The notes under the pieces are model-generated. The model searched no databases, had not been told where the DNA came from, and saw nothing but the letters and a program-made list of their open reading frames with translations. Positions 51,337-59,038 of a DNA stretch of 64,000 nt are shown one piece after another (the stretch's first letter is position 1; every line of letters starts with the position of its first letter). The stretch is from contig NZ_VCQV01000008.1 in assembly GCF_007845645.1 (NCBI RefSeq), positions 62,001-126,000 of the forward strand, in the 5' to 3' direction. Source of the DNA: Leekyejoonella antrihumi (GTDB taxonomy: Bacteria > Actinomycetota > Actinomycetes > Actinomycetales > Dermatophilaceae). A program made the translations under genes and the position numbers.

Positions 51337-52750
51337 CTCGGGGCCCCCGCAAAGTATCGGAGCGAGCCTGCGAGTGGAGAACTTTCCGGGGTTTCATCCT
51401 TCCGAGCCGTTCCAGCAGCAGCGCCTCTGCCAGGCAGACTCGCTCGAACTCGCCGAGGTGCAAGCTCTCGTTCGCACCGTGCGCCCGCGTGTCGGGGTCC
51501 TCGACCCCCGTGACGAAGATCGCCGCCTGCGGGAACTGCTCGGCGAAGGCTGCAACGAACGGAATCGACCCGCCGACACCGATGTCGACCGGCTTGGTCC
51601 CCTCCCAGGCGTCCTCGAACGCAGCCCGCACCTCGTCATACATCGGTCCCTGCGCATCGGCCTGGAACCCCGCGCCCTCGTCGTCCAGATGGACGTCGAT
51701 CTTCGCGCCCCAGGGCGTGTGCCGGGACAGATGGTTCAACAGCGCCTGGTAGGCCGTGTGCGGATCCTCGTCGGGAGCGATCCGCATCGACACCTTGGCC
51801 CGGGCGGACGGGACCAGGGTGTTCGAAGCAGTGTCGACACTCGGCGCGTCGATGCCGATGGTGGTGATGCTCGGCCGGGTCCACTGCCGCGACAGCAGCG
51901 AGCCGGTCCCGATGGTCTGCACTCCGTCGAGCAGCCCGGACTCCTGCCGCAGCCGCTCCTGCGAGTAGTCCAGCTCCGCTGCCTCACCGCCGCGCAGGCC
52001 CTGCACCGCAACGCCGCCGTCATCGTCGTGCAGCGAGGCGAGCAGTCGCACCAGAGCCATCAGCGCATCCGGCACCGGGCCGCCGAACATTCCGGAGTGC
52101 ACGCTGTGATCAAGGGTGCTGACGGTCACGACCACCCGGATCATGCCGCGCAGGGTGGTGGTGAGGGCCGGTGTGCCGATGTCCCAGTTCGTGGAGTCCG
52201 CGAGCACGATGGCATCGGCGCGCAGCTTGTGTCCGTGTCGCTCCAAGATGGTGGCCAGAGAGTCCGAGCCGATCTCTTCCTCCCCCTCGACGAAGATGTT
52301 GACACCGGTCGGCGGGCGACCATCATGCGCGCGCAGGGCAGCCACGTGGGCCATCACGCCGGCCTTGTCGTCGGCGGCGCCCCGCCCGTACAGGCGACCG
52401 TCCCGCTCGGTCGGCTCGAACGGGGCGGACTCCCAGCCCAAGCCATCACCCGGAGGCTGCACGTCGTGGTGGGCGTAGAGAGTGATCGTCGGAGCTCCGT
52501 CGGGCGCGGCCAGCCGACCGATCACCGCAGGTCGTCCACCTTCTCGCACCACCTCGACGTCCAGGCCCTCGGCGCGCAGCAGGTCCGCGACGGCGTCGGC
52601 GCTGCGATCCACCTGGGTCTGGTCGAAGGAGTCGAGCGACACGCTGGGGATGCGGGTAAGGGCCTCCAGGTCGCGCCGCACCTCGGGCATCAGCTCACCA
52701 ACCCGTCGGGTCAGAGCGGCACGTCGGTCGGCAGGGAGTTTGGTAGTCAC
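51329..52750 (-). CDS. M20-family dipeptidase
   Basis: A 473-residue zinc peptidase of the M20 dipeptidase branch. LYAHHDVQPPGDGLGWESAP and LYGRGAADDKAGVMAHVAAL carry the first zinc ligands and general-base region; VEGEEEIGSDSL the catalytic Glu and ligand; STLDHSVHSGMFGGPVPDAL starts the lid domain; AHGANESLHLGEFERVCLAE the last His. GTG 52750 is chosen because TACCGT lies 7 nt before it; GTG 52759 upstream would destroy this spacing. First of a three-gene operon with the GST-like and nucleoside hydrolase genes. Confidence 0.93.
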   Translation of the reverse strand: MTTKLPADRRAALTRRVGELMPEVRRDLEALTRIPSVSLDSFDQTQVDRSADAVADLLRAEGLDVEVVREGGRPAVIGRLAAPDGAPTITLYAHHDVQPPGDGLGWESAPFEPTERDGRLYGRGAADDKAGVMAHVAALRAHDGRPPTGVNIFVEGEEEIGSDSLATILERHGHKLRADAIVLADSTNWDIGTPALTTTLRGMIRVVVTVSTLDHSVHSGMFGGPVPDALMALVRLLASLHDDDGGVAVQGLRGGEAAELDYSQERLRQESGLLDGVQTIGTGSLLSRQWTRPSITTIGIDAPSVDTASNTLVPSARAKVSMRIAPDEDPHTAYQALLNHLSRHTPWGAKIDVHLDDEGAGFQADAQGPMYDEVRAAFEDAWEGTKPVDIGVGGSIPFVAAFAEQFPQAAIFVTGVEDPDTRAHGANESLHLGEFERVCLAEALLLERLGRMKPRKVLHSQARSDTLRGPRDE

Positions 52751-52757
52751 AATGCTC

Positions 52758-52763
52758 ACGGTA
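52758..52763 (-). promoter_or_regulatory. -10 of the M20 peptidase operon (leaderless)
   Basis: TACCGT on the minus strand, 7 nt before GTG 52750. Confidence 0.5.
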
Positions 52764-52850
52764 GCCACTGCTGCGAGCTCGTGGACAGTCGAATGGCGTC
52801 TCGCAGCGCCCGATGGCCGACACGATGTCACGCGCCCGTCGCCCAGGACG

Positions 52851-52856
52851 TACAGT
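52851..52856 (+). promoter_or_regulatory. -10 of the DUF3043 gene (leaderless)
   Basis: TACAGT ends 7 nt before GTG 52864, about 90 bp from the divergent M20 promoter. Confidence 0.6.
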
Positions 52857-52863
52857 ATCGAGC

Positions 52864-53451
52864 GTGTTTGGCCGCAAAGACTCCGACGCGCACAAGGCGT
52901 CCAACCCTGAGCCCGAGACCAGGTCCACCCAAGGTGCGCCTGGCAGGAAGGGCCACCCGACGCCGAAGCGCAAGGAGCAGGAGGCCGCCCGACGCCGTCC
53001 GCTCGTGCCGGAGGATCGCAAGCAGGCCAAGAAGGGCGCCCGCGACGAGGCCCGGCAGGCTCGCATGAAGCAGCGTGAGGCCTTCAACCGCGGTGACGAG
53101 AGTGCCCTGCCCGCCCGCGACCGCGGACCGGTCAAGAGGTATATCCGCAACGCCGTCGACTCGCGCTGGAACGTCGGCGAGTTCCTGCTGCCGCTGATGC
53201 TCATCGTGCTGCTGTTCACCCTGATGCCGACCGCCGGGCTGCAGCGCCTCGGGCTCTACTTCGTCTGGGTGATCGTGCTGGTCGGCGTCGTCGACTCGTT
53301 CCTGCTGTGGCGCCGGCTCAAGAAGCAGATCCGCGAGCGCTTCCATGAGGACCCACCGCGCAGGTGCGCAACCTACGCGATCATGCGGTCCTTCCAGATG
53401 CGCATGTCACGGGTGCCGAAGCCTCAGGTCAAGCGCGGCGCAAAAATATAG
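52864..53451 (+). CDS. DUF3043 membrane protein
   Basis: 195 residues beginning MFGRKDSDAHKASNPEPETR, the usual DUF3043 start. A long, basic, disordered stretch (Lys/Arg-rich, ~20-90: RKEQEAARRRPLVPEDRKQA) leads to two spans (LLPLMLIVLLFTLMPTAGLQ, ~115-135, and YFVWVIVLVGVVDSFLLWRR) and a Lys/Arg-rich tail. Widespread in actinobacteria; function unknown. GTG 52864 is supported by the promoter element. Confidence 0.88.
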   Translation: MFGRKDSDAHKASNPEPETRSTQGAPGRKGHPTPKRKEQEAARRRPLVPEDRKQAKKGARDEARQARMKQREAFNRGDESALPARDRGPVKRYIRNAVDSRWNVGEFLLPLMLIVLLFTLMPTAGLQRLGLYFVWVIVLVGVVDSFLLWRRLKKQIRERFHEDPPRRCATYAIMRSFQMRMSRVPKPQVKRGAKI

Positions 53452-53469
53452 GCACTCCCACCAAGTCGA

Positions 53470-53685
53470 CTACGAACCGTCCGACAGGCTCATCGGGCCG
53501 TACACAACGGCGCCTGCCTCGTGCAGAGTCACCGCCGCCACTCCGGCGCCCGTCAGCTCGCGCCACTGCTCGCCCAGCCAGGACTCGGCGTCCCCCTGGG
53601 TCGGAAACTGTGACGACACCGTGGCGGCACCCCGCACCGGCTTGCCGGTGGCGTCCTCATACGTCCAGGTCCATGCATCGCTCAT
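53470..53685 (-). CDS. Small conserved actinobacterial protein
   Basis: 71 residues: MSDAWTWTYEDATGKPVRG, FPTQGDAESWLGEQWRELTG and AVTLHEAGAVVYGPMSLSDG. I recall close relatives across actinobacteria, always this short, with the AESWLGE-WREL helix and VYGPMSL end conserved. No known function. TAGGCT 6 nt before ATG 53685 gives a leaderless mRNA. Confidence 0.8.
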   Translation of the reverse strand: MSDAWTWTYEDATGKPVRGAATVSSQFPTQGDAESWLGEQWRELTGAGVAAVTLHEAGAVVYGPMSLSDGS

Positions 53686-53691
53686 GACTGC

Positions 53692-53697
53692 AGCCTA
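53692..53697 (-). promoter_or_regulatory. -10 of the 71-residue protein gene (leaderless)
   Basis: TAGGCT on the minus strand, 6 nt before ATG 53685. Confidence 0.55.
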
Positions 53698-53711
53698 AGG
53701 CGTCCCGCCGG

Positions 53712-54923
53712 TCAGCTCGCGAAGCGCTCCTGGATAGCGACCAGGTTCTCGTCGACCACGATCTGTGCGGCCGCTCGTGGCGACGACTGCTGGGCGTCTG
53801 CCTGCTCGAGCATCTGCGAGACCACCCGGTCCATCGCCGTGCGCACGTGGTCCTGTGCCACTGTGGCATCGGCCGTGATGTCACCAAAAAGGGTCCACCA
53901 CCACCAGGCATTGGTCGCCGAGTTCGCCACGAAGTCGGGGATCACCTCCACCCCGCGATCCCGCAGCTGCGTCTCCGCCTCGGGCAGCGTCGGCATGTTG
54001 GCGGCCTCCACGACATGGCCCGCCCGGATCCGACCCTGGTTGGCCGGGGTGATGCAGTAGGACGTCGCGGCCGGCACCAGGACGTCACAGTCGAGGTCGA
54101 GCCAGTCCTCGACTCCCAGCTGCCGATCGGCCGGGTCCAGCAGGTCGCGGTCGATCCCGCCCAACGGGTCGCGGCCGCGCAAGAGGCGCTCCACGTCGAG
54201 ACCGCGCGGGTTCGACACCGTGCCGCGCACGTCGGCGAGCCCGACGACGGTCACTCCTGCCGCGGCCAGGTAGCGGGCGGTCGCACCGCCCATGGACCCG
54301 AAACCCTGGATCACCGCGCGTGACTCCCCCGGGACGACACCCCGGTGCTCCATCGCCGTCAGGGCGGACTGGGCGACACCGAGGCCACCCACCAGCTCGG
54401 GCAGGCTGACTTCGTCGACCGTCACCTCGAACGCGTCGGCCAGTCTGCGCCGCGCCCGCGCCGGATTGTCCAGCAGCGGGTAGATCGCCTGAACCGAACT
54501 GGTCAGGCCGATCTCCGTGATGGCCTCGTCGATGGTGTCCTGTCGCAGACCGAGGTCCTCGCCCGTGGTCCAGTGCCGTTCGATGATCGCTCGGACCGCG
54601 TCCAGGTATCTCACCAGCATCGCTCGCGCCCCCGGGTCCTCCGGGGCGCAGTCGATGCCGCCCTTGGCACCGCCGAGCGGCACGTATTTGCCGCGCGGGT
54701 CGTAGTGCAGGGCCTCCTTGCGAGTCATGCCCGCGGCCAGCCCCTGCACCTCCGCGAGCGTGCAGCCACTCCTCATCCGCAGCCCGCCGCTGGACACACC
54801 GCGCACGAGCCGGTCGATCACGACAAAGCCCTGCCGTCCGGTGACCGGATCGGTCCAGATGACCTGCAGATGCGGCGCCGCCGCGGCGCGCTGCTCACCG
54901 GTGTCGGTGCTGGAATCGGTCAT
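53712..54923 (-). CDS. Glu/Leu/Phe/Val dehydrogenase family protein
   Basis: A 403-residue amino-acid dehydrogenase. GKYVPLGGAKGGIDCAPEDP holds the catalytic lysine region; GGLRMRSGCTLAEVQGLAAG MTRKEAL the substrate site; AVIQGFGSMGGATARYLAAA (~200-220) the NAD(P) Rossmann loop; VVEAANMPTLPEAETQLRDR a late conserved block. It deaminates an amino acid to the 2-oxo acid or the reverse; the specific residue cannot be called. A GAGGAGG site precedes ATG 54923. It lies next to a TetR gene and an acyl-CoA cluster, which may use the oxo-acid products. Confidence 0.92.
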   Translation of the reverse strand: MTDSSTDTGEQRAAAAPHLQVIWTDPVTGRQGFVVIDRLVRGVSSGGLRMRSGCTLAEVQGLAAGMTRKEALHYDPRGKYVPLGGAKGGIDCAPEDPGARAMLVRYLDAVRAIIERHWTTGEDLGLRQDTIDEAITEIGLTSSVQAIYPLLDNPARARRRLADAFEVTVDEVSLPELVGGLGVAQSALTAMEHRGVVPGESRAVIQGFGSMGGATARYLAAAGVTVVGLADVRGTVSNPRGLDVERLLRGRDPLGGIDRDLLDPADRQLGVEDWLDLDCDVLVPAATSYCITPANQGRIRAGHVVEAANMPTLPEAETQLRDRGVEVIPDFVANSATNAWWWWTLFGDITADATVAQDHVRTAMDRVVSQMLEQADAQQSSPRAAAQIVVDENLVAIQERFAS

Positions 54924-54977
54924 GGGGCCTCCTCGAATTCTTTACTGAACAACGATGCAGTACTGGCATCGCTCCTG

Positions 54978-55598
54978 TCAAGGAGTGCCCGGCGAGAGCA
55001 GCGACGCGTCCAGCCCGAGCTCGGCGGCGACGGCCTGCATCGACCAGGCGGTCAGCTGCTCCCGGCCGACGACACCACGATGGACGATCGCCTGCACCGC
55101 GAGGCCATCGAGCAGCGCGGTGATCCGCCACGCGGCGCCGCGGGCATCGGCGGTCACGAAGTCACCCTCGGCGACGCCGGCCTGGATGATCTCGGTCAGC
55201 GACTCCTTCCACACCAGGTCGAGCTCGCGCCCCACCTGCCGCAGGGCCGGCTCACGCAACCCGGCGGCCCAGTTCTCGATCCAGAGTCGCCAACCGCGTT
55301 CGCTGCCGGTCGGCGCATACCAGGCGAGGGCGGCGAAGAGCCGGTCACGAGACGAGCCCTCGCCTCCGGTCGCAAGCGCGAGGCGGTCGAGATCCTGTTG
55401 CGCCGCCCATGTCAGCGCCTCCGCGATCAACGCGTCCTTGGTCTGGAAGTGGTAGACCACCAGGGCCGGGCTCACGTCCAGCTCCACGGCGACATCGGCC
55501 ACCCGCAGCAGCGCAATGCCGTGCTCCTCGATCAGGTGCGCCGTCGCGCGCAGGATCTCCTCACGTCGCACTCCTGCGTCTTTCCGCCGTCTCGCCAC
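54978..55598 (-). CDS. TetR/AcrR-family regulator
   Basis: A 206-residue one-domain-plus-ligand-pocket repressor. VRREEILRATAHLIEEHGIA and VAVELDVSPALVVYHFQTKD form the N-terminal helix-turn-helix. The C-terminal helices include WRLWIENWAAGLREPALRQV and RGAAWRITALLDGLAVQAIV, the TetR_C BetI-like fold. GTG 55598 is preceded by TACGCT at 6 nt. It is divergent from the acyl-CoA synthetase gene, and a perfect 22-bp palindrome stands in the gap, so it very probably represses that cluster. Confidence 0.93.
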   Translation of the reverse strand: MARRRKDAGVRREEILRATAHLIEEHGIALLRVADVAVELDVSPALVVYHFQTKDALIAEALTWAAQQDLDRLALATGGEGSSRDRLFAALAWYAPTGSERGWRLWIENWAAGLREPALRQVGRELDLVWKESLTEIIQAGVAEGDFVTADARGAAWRITALLDGLAVQAIVHRGVVGREQLTAWSMQAVAAELGLDASLLSPGTP

Positions 55599-55604
55599 AG
55601 CTTG

Positions 55605-55610
55605 AGCGTA
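55605..55610 (-). promoter_or_regulatory. -10 of the TetR gene (leaderless)
   Basis: TACGCT on the minus strand, 6 nt before GTG 55598. Confidence 0.55.
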
Positions 55611-55640
55611 GGCGACCTGGGCGCCGTGCAGCGCGCACCC

Positions 55641-55669
55641 TTGACATCCCTGCACCCAGGATCGACCAT
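55641..55669 (+). promoter_or_regulatory. Predicted promoter of the acyl-CoA catabolic cluster
   Basis: -35 TTGACA (55641-55646) and -10-like GACCAT (55664-55669), 17 bp apart. The palindrome at 55677-55698 would start at about the transcription start site. Confidence 0.5.
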
Positions 55670-55676
55670 GAACCAG

Positions 55677-55698
55677 TAACTGACTGATCAGTCAGTTA
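55677..55698. promoter_or_regulatory. Perfect 22-bp palindrome, TetR operator
   Basis: The half-site TAACTGACTGA is followed directly by its exact complement. A match of 11 paired bases in the 130-bp gap beside a TetR gene is a strong operator candidate. Bound repressor would block transcription of the synthetase cluster. Confidence 0.88.
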
Positions 55699-55726
55699 TT
55701 CACCCCGGCACCCCCAGGAGCCTCCC

Positions 55727-57853
55727 GTGCCATCCAGCGGACTGCCCCCGTCGCTCGACCTGCACGCCTTCACCGCGCCGTCCTCCGTGGCCGTCGTCGG
55801 CGCCTCGAACAACCCGGCCAAGTGGGGCTACTGGCTGGCGGCCGGCGCACTCGACGGCGACGATCAGCGCACCGTTCACCTGGTGAATCGATCCGGTGGC
55901 ACGGTGCTCGGCAGGCGATGCTTCGCCGACCTGGCGAGCCTGCCGGAGCCCCCCGAACTGGTCGCACTGTGCGTTCCCGCCCAGCAGGTTCGCGCGGTCG
56001 TCGAGGACGGGCTGGCGCGAGGTGTCCGCGGATTCCTGGGGGTCACTGCGGGCATTCCGGACGAGCAGAATCTGGCGGATCGCATCCGCGACGGCGGGGC
56101 CCGCCTCCTCGGCGCGAACAGCCTCGGACTGTATGACGCCGACAGCAATCTCCGCCTGGCGTGGGGGACGTTCACCCCAGGACCGCTGGCAATCGTCACG
56201 CAAAGTGGCCAGCTTGGATCGGAGCTGGCGATTCTGTGTGAGCGCAGCGGCGTCGGCATCTCCAGGTTCTTCTCGGTGGGCAATCAGAGCGATGTGCGCG
56301 CGATCGAGCTGCTCGAGGGTCTCGTCGCCCACCCGTCCACTCGAGCGGTTGCCCTCTACCTCGAGGGCTTCCCCGATGGAGAGGCCCTCTTCGAGGTATT
56401 ACGGCGGCTGCGCGCCGCGGGAAAGCCGACCCTGCTGCTGACCGTGGGCGCAAGCGGCGCGAGCGTCCGTCTCGCTCGGTCGCACACCGGATCACTGACG
56501 TCACCCCTCGACCTGGTGGATGCCGCCTGCCGGGCGGCGGGCGTGCTGCGTGTGCAGACCCCGCGAGAACTGGTGAGCGTTGCCCGCGGCTTCCTCGCCG
56601 TCCGGACACGGACGGGGCGTCGCGTCGCCATCGTCGGGGACAGCGGTGGCCAGTGCGGGATCGCCGCAGACCTCGCAAGCACCGAAGGACTACTGGTGCC
56701 CGAGCTCGATGAACGCACCTCGGCTCGTCTGCAGTCCGCACTTCCACGAGGAGCAGCTCGCCACAATCCGGTCGACCTCGCGGGCGCCGGAGAGGCGGAT
56801 CTCACCGCCTACGCACGCGTCATCGACCACGTCCTGAACGACCCCGGCATCGACGCGACCGTCGTCACCGGCTATTTCGGCCGCTACGGCGAGGACACCC
56901 CCGCCCGCCTGGACGACGAGCTCCAGGTGGCGAAGCGCATGGCCACCATCGCGCGTACCCATGACAAGACCGTCGTCGTCCACTCGATGTCCGCTCGCAG
57001 CTCGGTGGTGAATTCCCTTTGGTGTCAAGGCGTTCCGACAGTTGACAGCATTCAGGATGCTGTCAACCTGGTTCGCGGGCTCGCATCCCTCAGCTTGGAG
57101 CCCCCGCCGGCGCACCATGCGCAGACATTGCCCGGTGCCGGCCGATTACAGCCTGGATACTGGGCGGCTCGTGCGCTGCTCCGCGCGGCAGGCGTGACAC
57201 TTCCTGCTGCGCACCGCGTTCGAAGCGCCGACGACGCGCGGGAGGCCGCGCGCGTGCTCACCGCACCCTTTGTCCTCAAGGCCGGCTGGATCGACCACAA
57301 GAGCGAGGTCGAGGCAGTTCAGCTCGATCTGGCCGATGGGCAGTCGTTGGCTGCCGCGTTCGAGAGGATGCGGGCCCGCCTGGGCGACGGAGACTACGTC
57401 GTGGAGGAACAGGACACCAGACCGGGATGCGTCGAGATGCTCGTCGGCGCCCGGCGAGATCCGGACCTCGGATCGGTCGTGGTGGTGGGCCGCGGTGGCA
57501 CCGAGAGCGAACTGTGGCACGACGTCGCCATCGAGCGCGCCCCGGTGTCCGGCCGCACCGCGGCGACCATGATCGGACGCCTGGAGTGCGCTCCCCTGCT
57601 GGCTGGCTGGCGCCATCGCCCATCCCTGGACGGCGCAGCCCTTGCCGACCTTGTCGTCGCCATCTCCCAGCTGGTTGTTGCACATCCGCGTATCGCCGAG
57701 GTCGAGCTCAATCCGGTCCGCGTCGGAGTTCGTGGCGCGGTCGCCGTTGATGCACTCGTCATTCCGACACGGGATCCGCCGGACGCCGAAGCGTGCGACA
57801 CCGTAGATCACACCCATCACATCGTGCCGAGACCGAAGGAGACCACGAGATGA
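55727..57853 (+). CDS. NDP-forming acyl-CoA synthetase (acetate-CoA ligase family)
   Basis: A 708-residue ADP-forming acyl-CoA synthetase with both subunits fused. The CoA-binding domain (VAVVGASNNPAKWGYWLAAG, ~20-40), succinyl-CoA-synthetase-like ligase parts (IVTQSGQLGSELAILCERSG; RSHTGSLTSPLDLVDAACRA, phospho-His region SHTGS) and a C-terminal ATP-grasp domain (~490-690: APFVLKAGWIDHKSEVEAVQ, EMLVGARRDPDLGSVVVVGR GG) are in the usual order. It would make an acyl-CoA from a carboxylate, ATP and CoA, or run in reverse for ATP. The substrate is unknown. GTG 55727 has an AGGAG site. The stop overlaps the dehydrogenase ATG. Confidence 0.92.
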   Translation: MPSSGLPPSLDLHAFTAPSSVAVVGASNNPAKWGYWLAAGALDGDDQRTVHLVNRSGGTVLGRRCFADLASLPEPPELVALCVPAQQVRAVVEDGLARGVRGFLGVTAGIPDEQNLADRIRDGGARLLGANSLGLYDADSNLRLAWGTFTPGPLAIVTQSGQLGSELAILCERSGVGISRFFSVGNQSDVRAIELLEGLVAHPSTRAVALYLEGFPDGEALFEVLRRLRAAGKPTLLLTVGASGASVRLARSHTGSLTSPLDLVDAACRAAGVLRVQTPRELVSVARGFLAVRTRTGRRVAIVGDSGGQCGIAADLASTEGLLVPELDERTSARLQSALPRGAARHNPVDLAGAGEADLTAYARVIDHVLNDPGIDATVVTGYFGRYGEDTPARLDDELQVAKRMATIARTHDKTVVVHSMSARSSVVNSLWCQGVPTVDSIQDAVNLVRGLASLSLEPPPAHHAQTLPGAGRLQPGYWAARALLRAAGVTLPAAHRVRSADDAREAARVLTAPFVLKAGWIDHKSEVEAVQLDLADGQSLAAAFERMRARLGDGDYVVEEQDTRPGCVEMLVGARRDPDLGSVVVVGRGGTESELWHDVAIERAPVSGRTAATMIGRLECAPLLAGWRHRPSLDGAALADLVVAISQLVVAHPRIAEVELNPVRVGVRGAVAVDALVIPTRDPPDAEACDTVDHTHHIVPRPKETTR

Positions 57854-59001
57854 GCTGCACAGCGTGGCCATTGACCGATGAGCAGATGGAGGTCGTGAAG
57901 CTCTGCAAGACGTTTGCCGAGAACGAGATCCGGCCCCGCGGGCGAGAGGTCGATGAGGCCGACATCGTCATCCCGGTCGACATCTTCGCCAAGGCCGCGG
58001 CGGTCGGCATCACGGACTTCATGATCCCCGAGACCTACGGCGGCGGCGGGTTCACCGATGTCTTCACCCAGTGTCTGGTCCAGGAAGAGCTGTGCTGGGG
58101 CGACCCCGGCATCGGCAACCTGATCTGCTCGGGCGGATTCTTCGCCGACCCGATCATGGTCCTCGGAACCGAGGCCCAAAAGAGGCGCTGGCTGACTCCC
58201 CTCACGGGACCGGACGCGCCGCTGACCGCGCTGGCGACCACCGAGCCCGGCGCAGGCTCGGATGCCGCCTCCATCGTCACCACGGCCACCCGTGTGGACG
58301 GCGGGTACCATCTGGACGGCCAGAAGTCGTGGATCTCGAATGCCGGTGCCGCCGAGCTCTACGTCATCTTCGCCAAGACGGACAAGACCAAGCGTTCGGC
58401 GGGCGTCACCGCGTTCGTGGTCAAGAACGGCACCCCTGGGATGTCCTTCGGTGAACCGATGCGCAAGATGGGCCAGCGCGCCATCGTGTGCCGTGAGATC
58501 TTCCTGGATCACGTGTTCGTGCCGGACGCCGATCGGCTCGGCGAGGAGGGCGAGGGTTTCTACGGCCTGATGGGCACGTTCGACATCTCCCGCGTGGTCC
58601 TCGGTGCGGCCGCGCTCGGTGCCGCGCGCGCGGCCTACGAGTATGCACTCGACTACGCCAGGACCCGCACGCAGTTCGGCGTCCGGATCATCGAGCACCA
58701 GGCTGTCGCGTTTCGGCTTGCCGACATGGCGACCCGGATCGAGTCCGCGCGGCTGCTGGTGCATCGCGCGGCGCGGGTGATCGACGAGGGGGGCAGCGCA
58801 ACGGGCCTCGCCGCCATGGCCAAGCTCACTGCATCGGAGACCGCTGCCTTCGTGACCCACGCCGCGGTGCAGACCCTTGGCGGCTGGGGCTACTCGCGTG
58901 AATACCCGGTCGAGCAGTGGATGCGGGACGTGACGCTGGAGGAGATCGAGGAAGGCACCTCCGACATCATGCGCCTGGTGATCGCCCGCCACCTGACCTA
59001 G
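57850..59001 (+). CDS. Acyl-CoA dehydrogenase
   Basis: A 383-residue FAD-dependent dehydrogenase introducing a 2,3-double bond in acyl-CoA. ALATTEPGAGSDAASIVTTA is the FAD/substrate loop, YHLDGQKSWISNAGAAELYV the beta-domain, RTQFGVRIIEHQAVAFRLAD the conserved Arg-Gln block. EEIEEGTSDIMRLVIAR carries the catalytic Glu at the medium/short-chain position. It follows the acyl-CoA synthetase with a 4-bp overlap, so the two should act in sequence. Confidence 0.94.
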   Translation: MSCTAWPLTDEQMEVVKLCKTFAENEIRPRGREVDEADIVIPVDIFAKAAAVGITDFMIPETYGGGGFTDVFTQCLVQEELCWGDPGIGNLICSGGFFADPIMVLGTEAQKRRWLTPLTGPDAPLTALATTEPGAGSDAASIVTTATRVDGGYHLDGQKSWISNAGAAELYVIFAKTDKTKRSAGVTAFVVKNGTPGMSFGEPMRKMGQRAIVCREIFLDHVFVPDADRLGEEGEGFYGLMGTFDISRVVLGAAALGAARAAYEYALDYARTRTQFGVRIIEHQAVAFRLADMATRIESARLLVHRAARVIDEGGSATGLAAMAKLTASETAAFVTHAAVQTLGGWGYSREYPVEQWMRDVTLEEIEEGTSDIMRLVIARHLT

Positions 59002-59038
59002 CCCACAGCCCCTGGCAATCCACCTCTGGAGGACTTTG

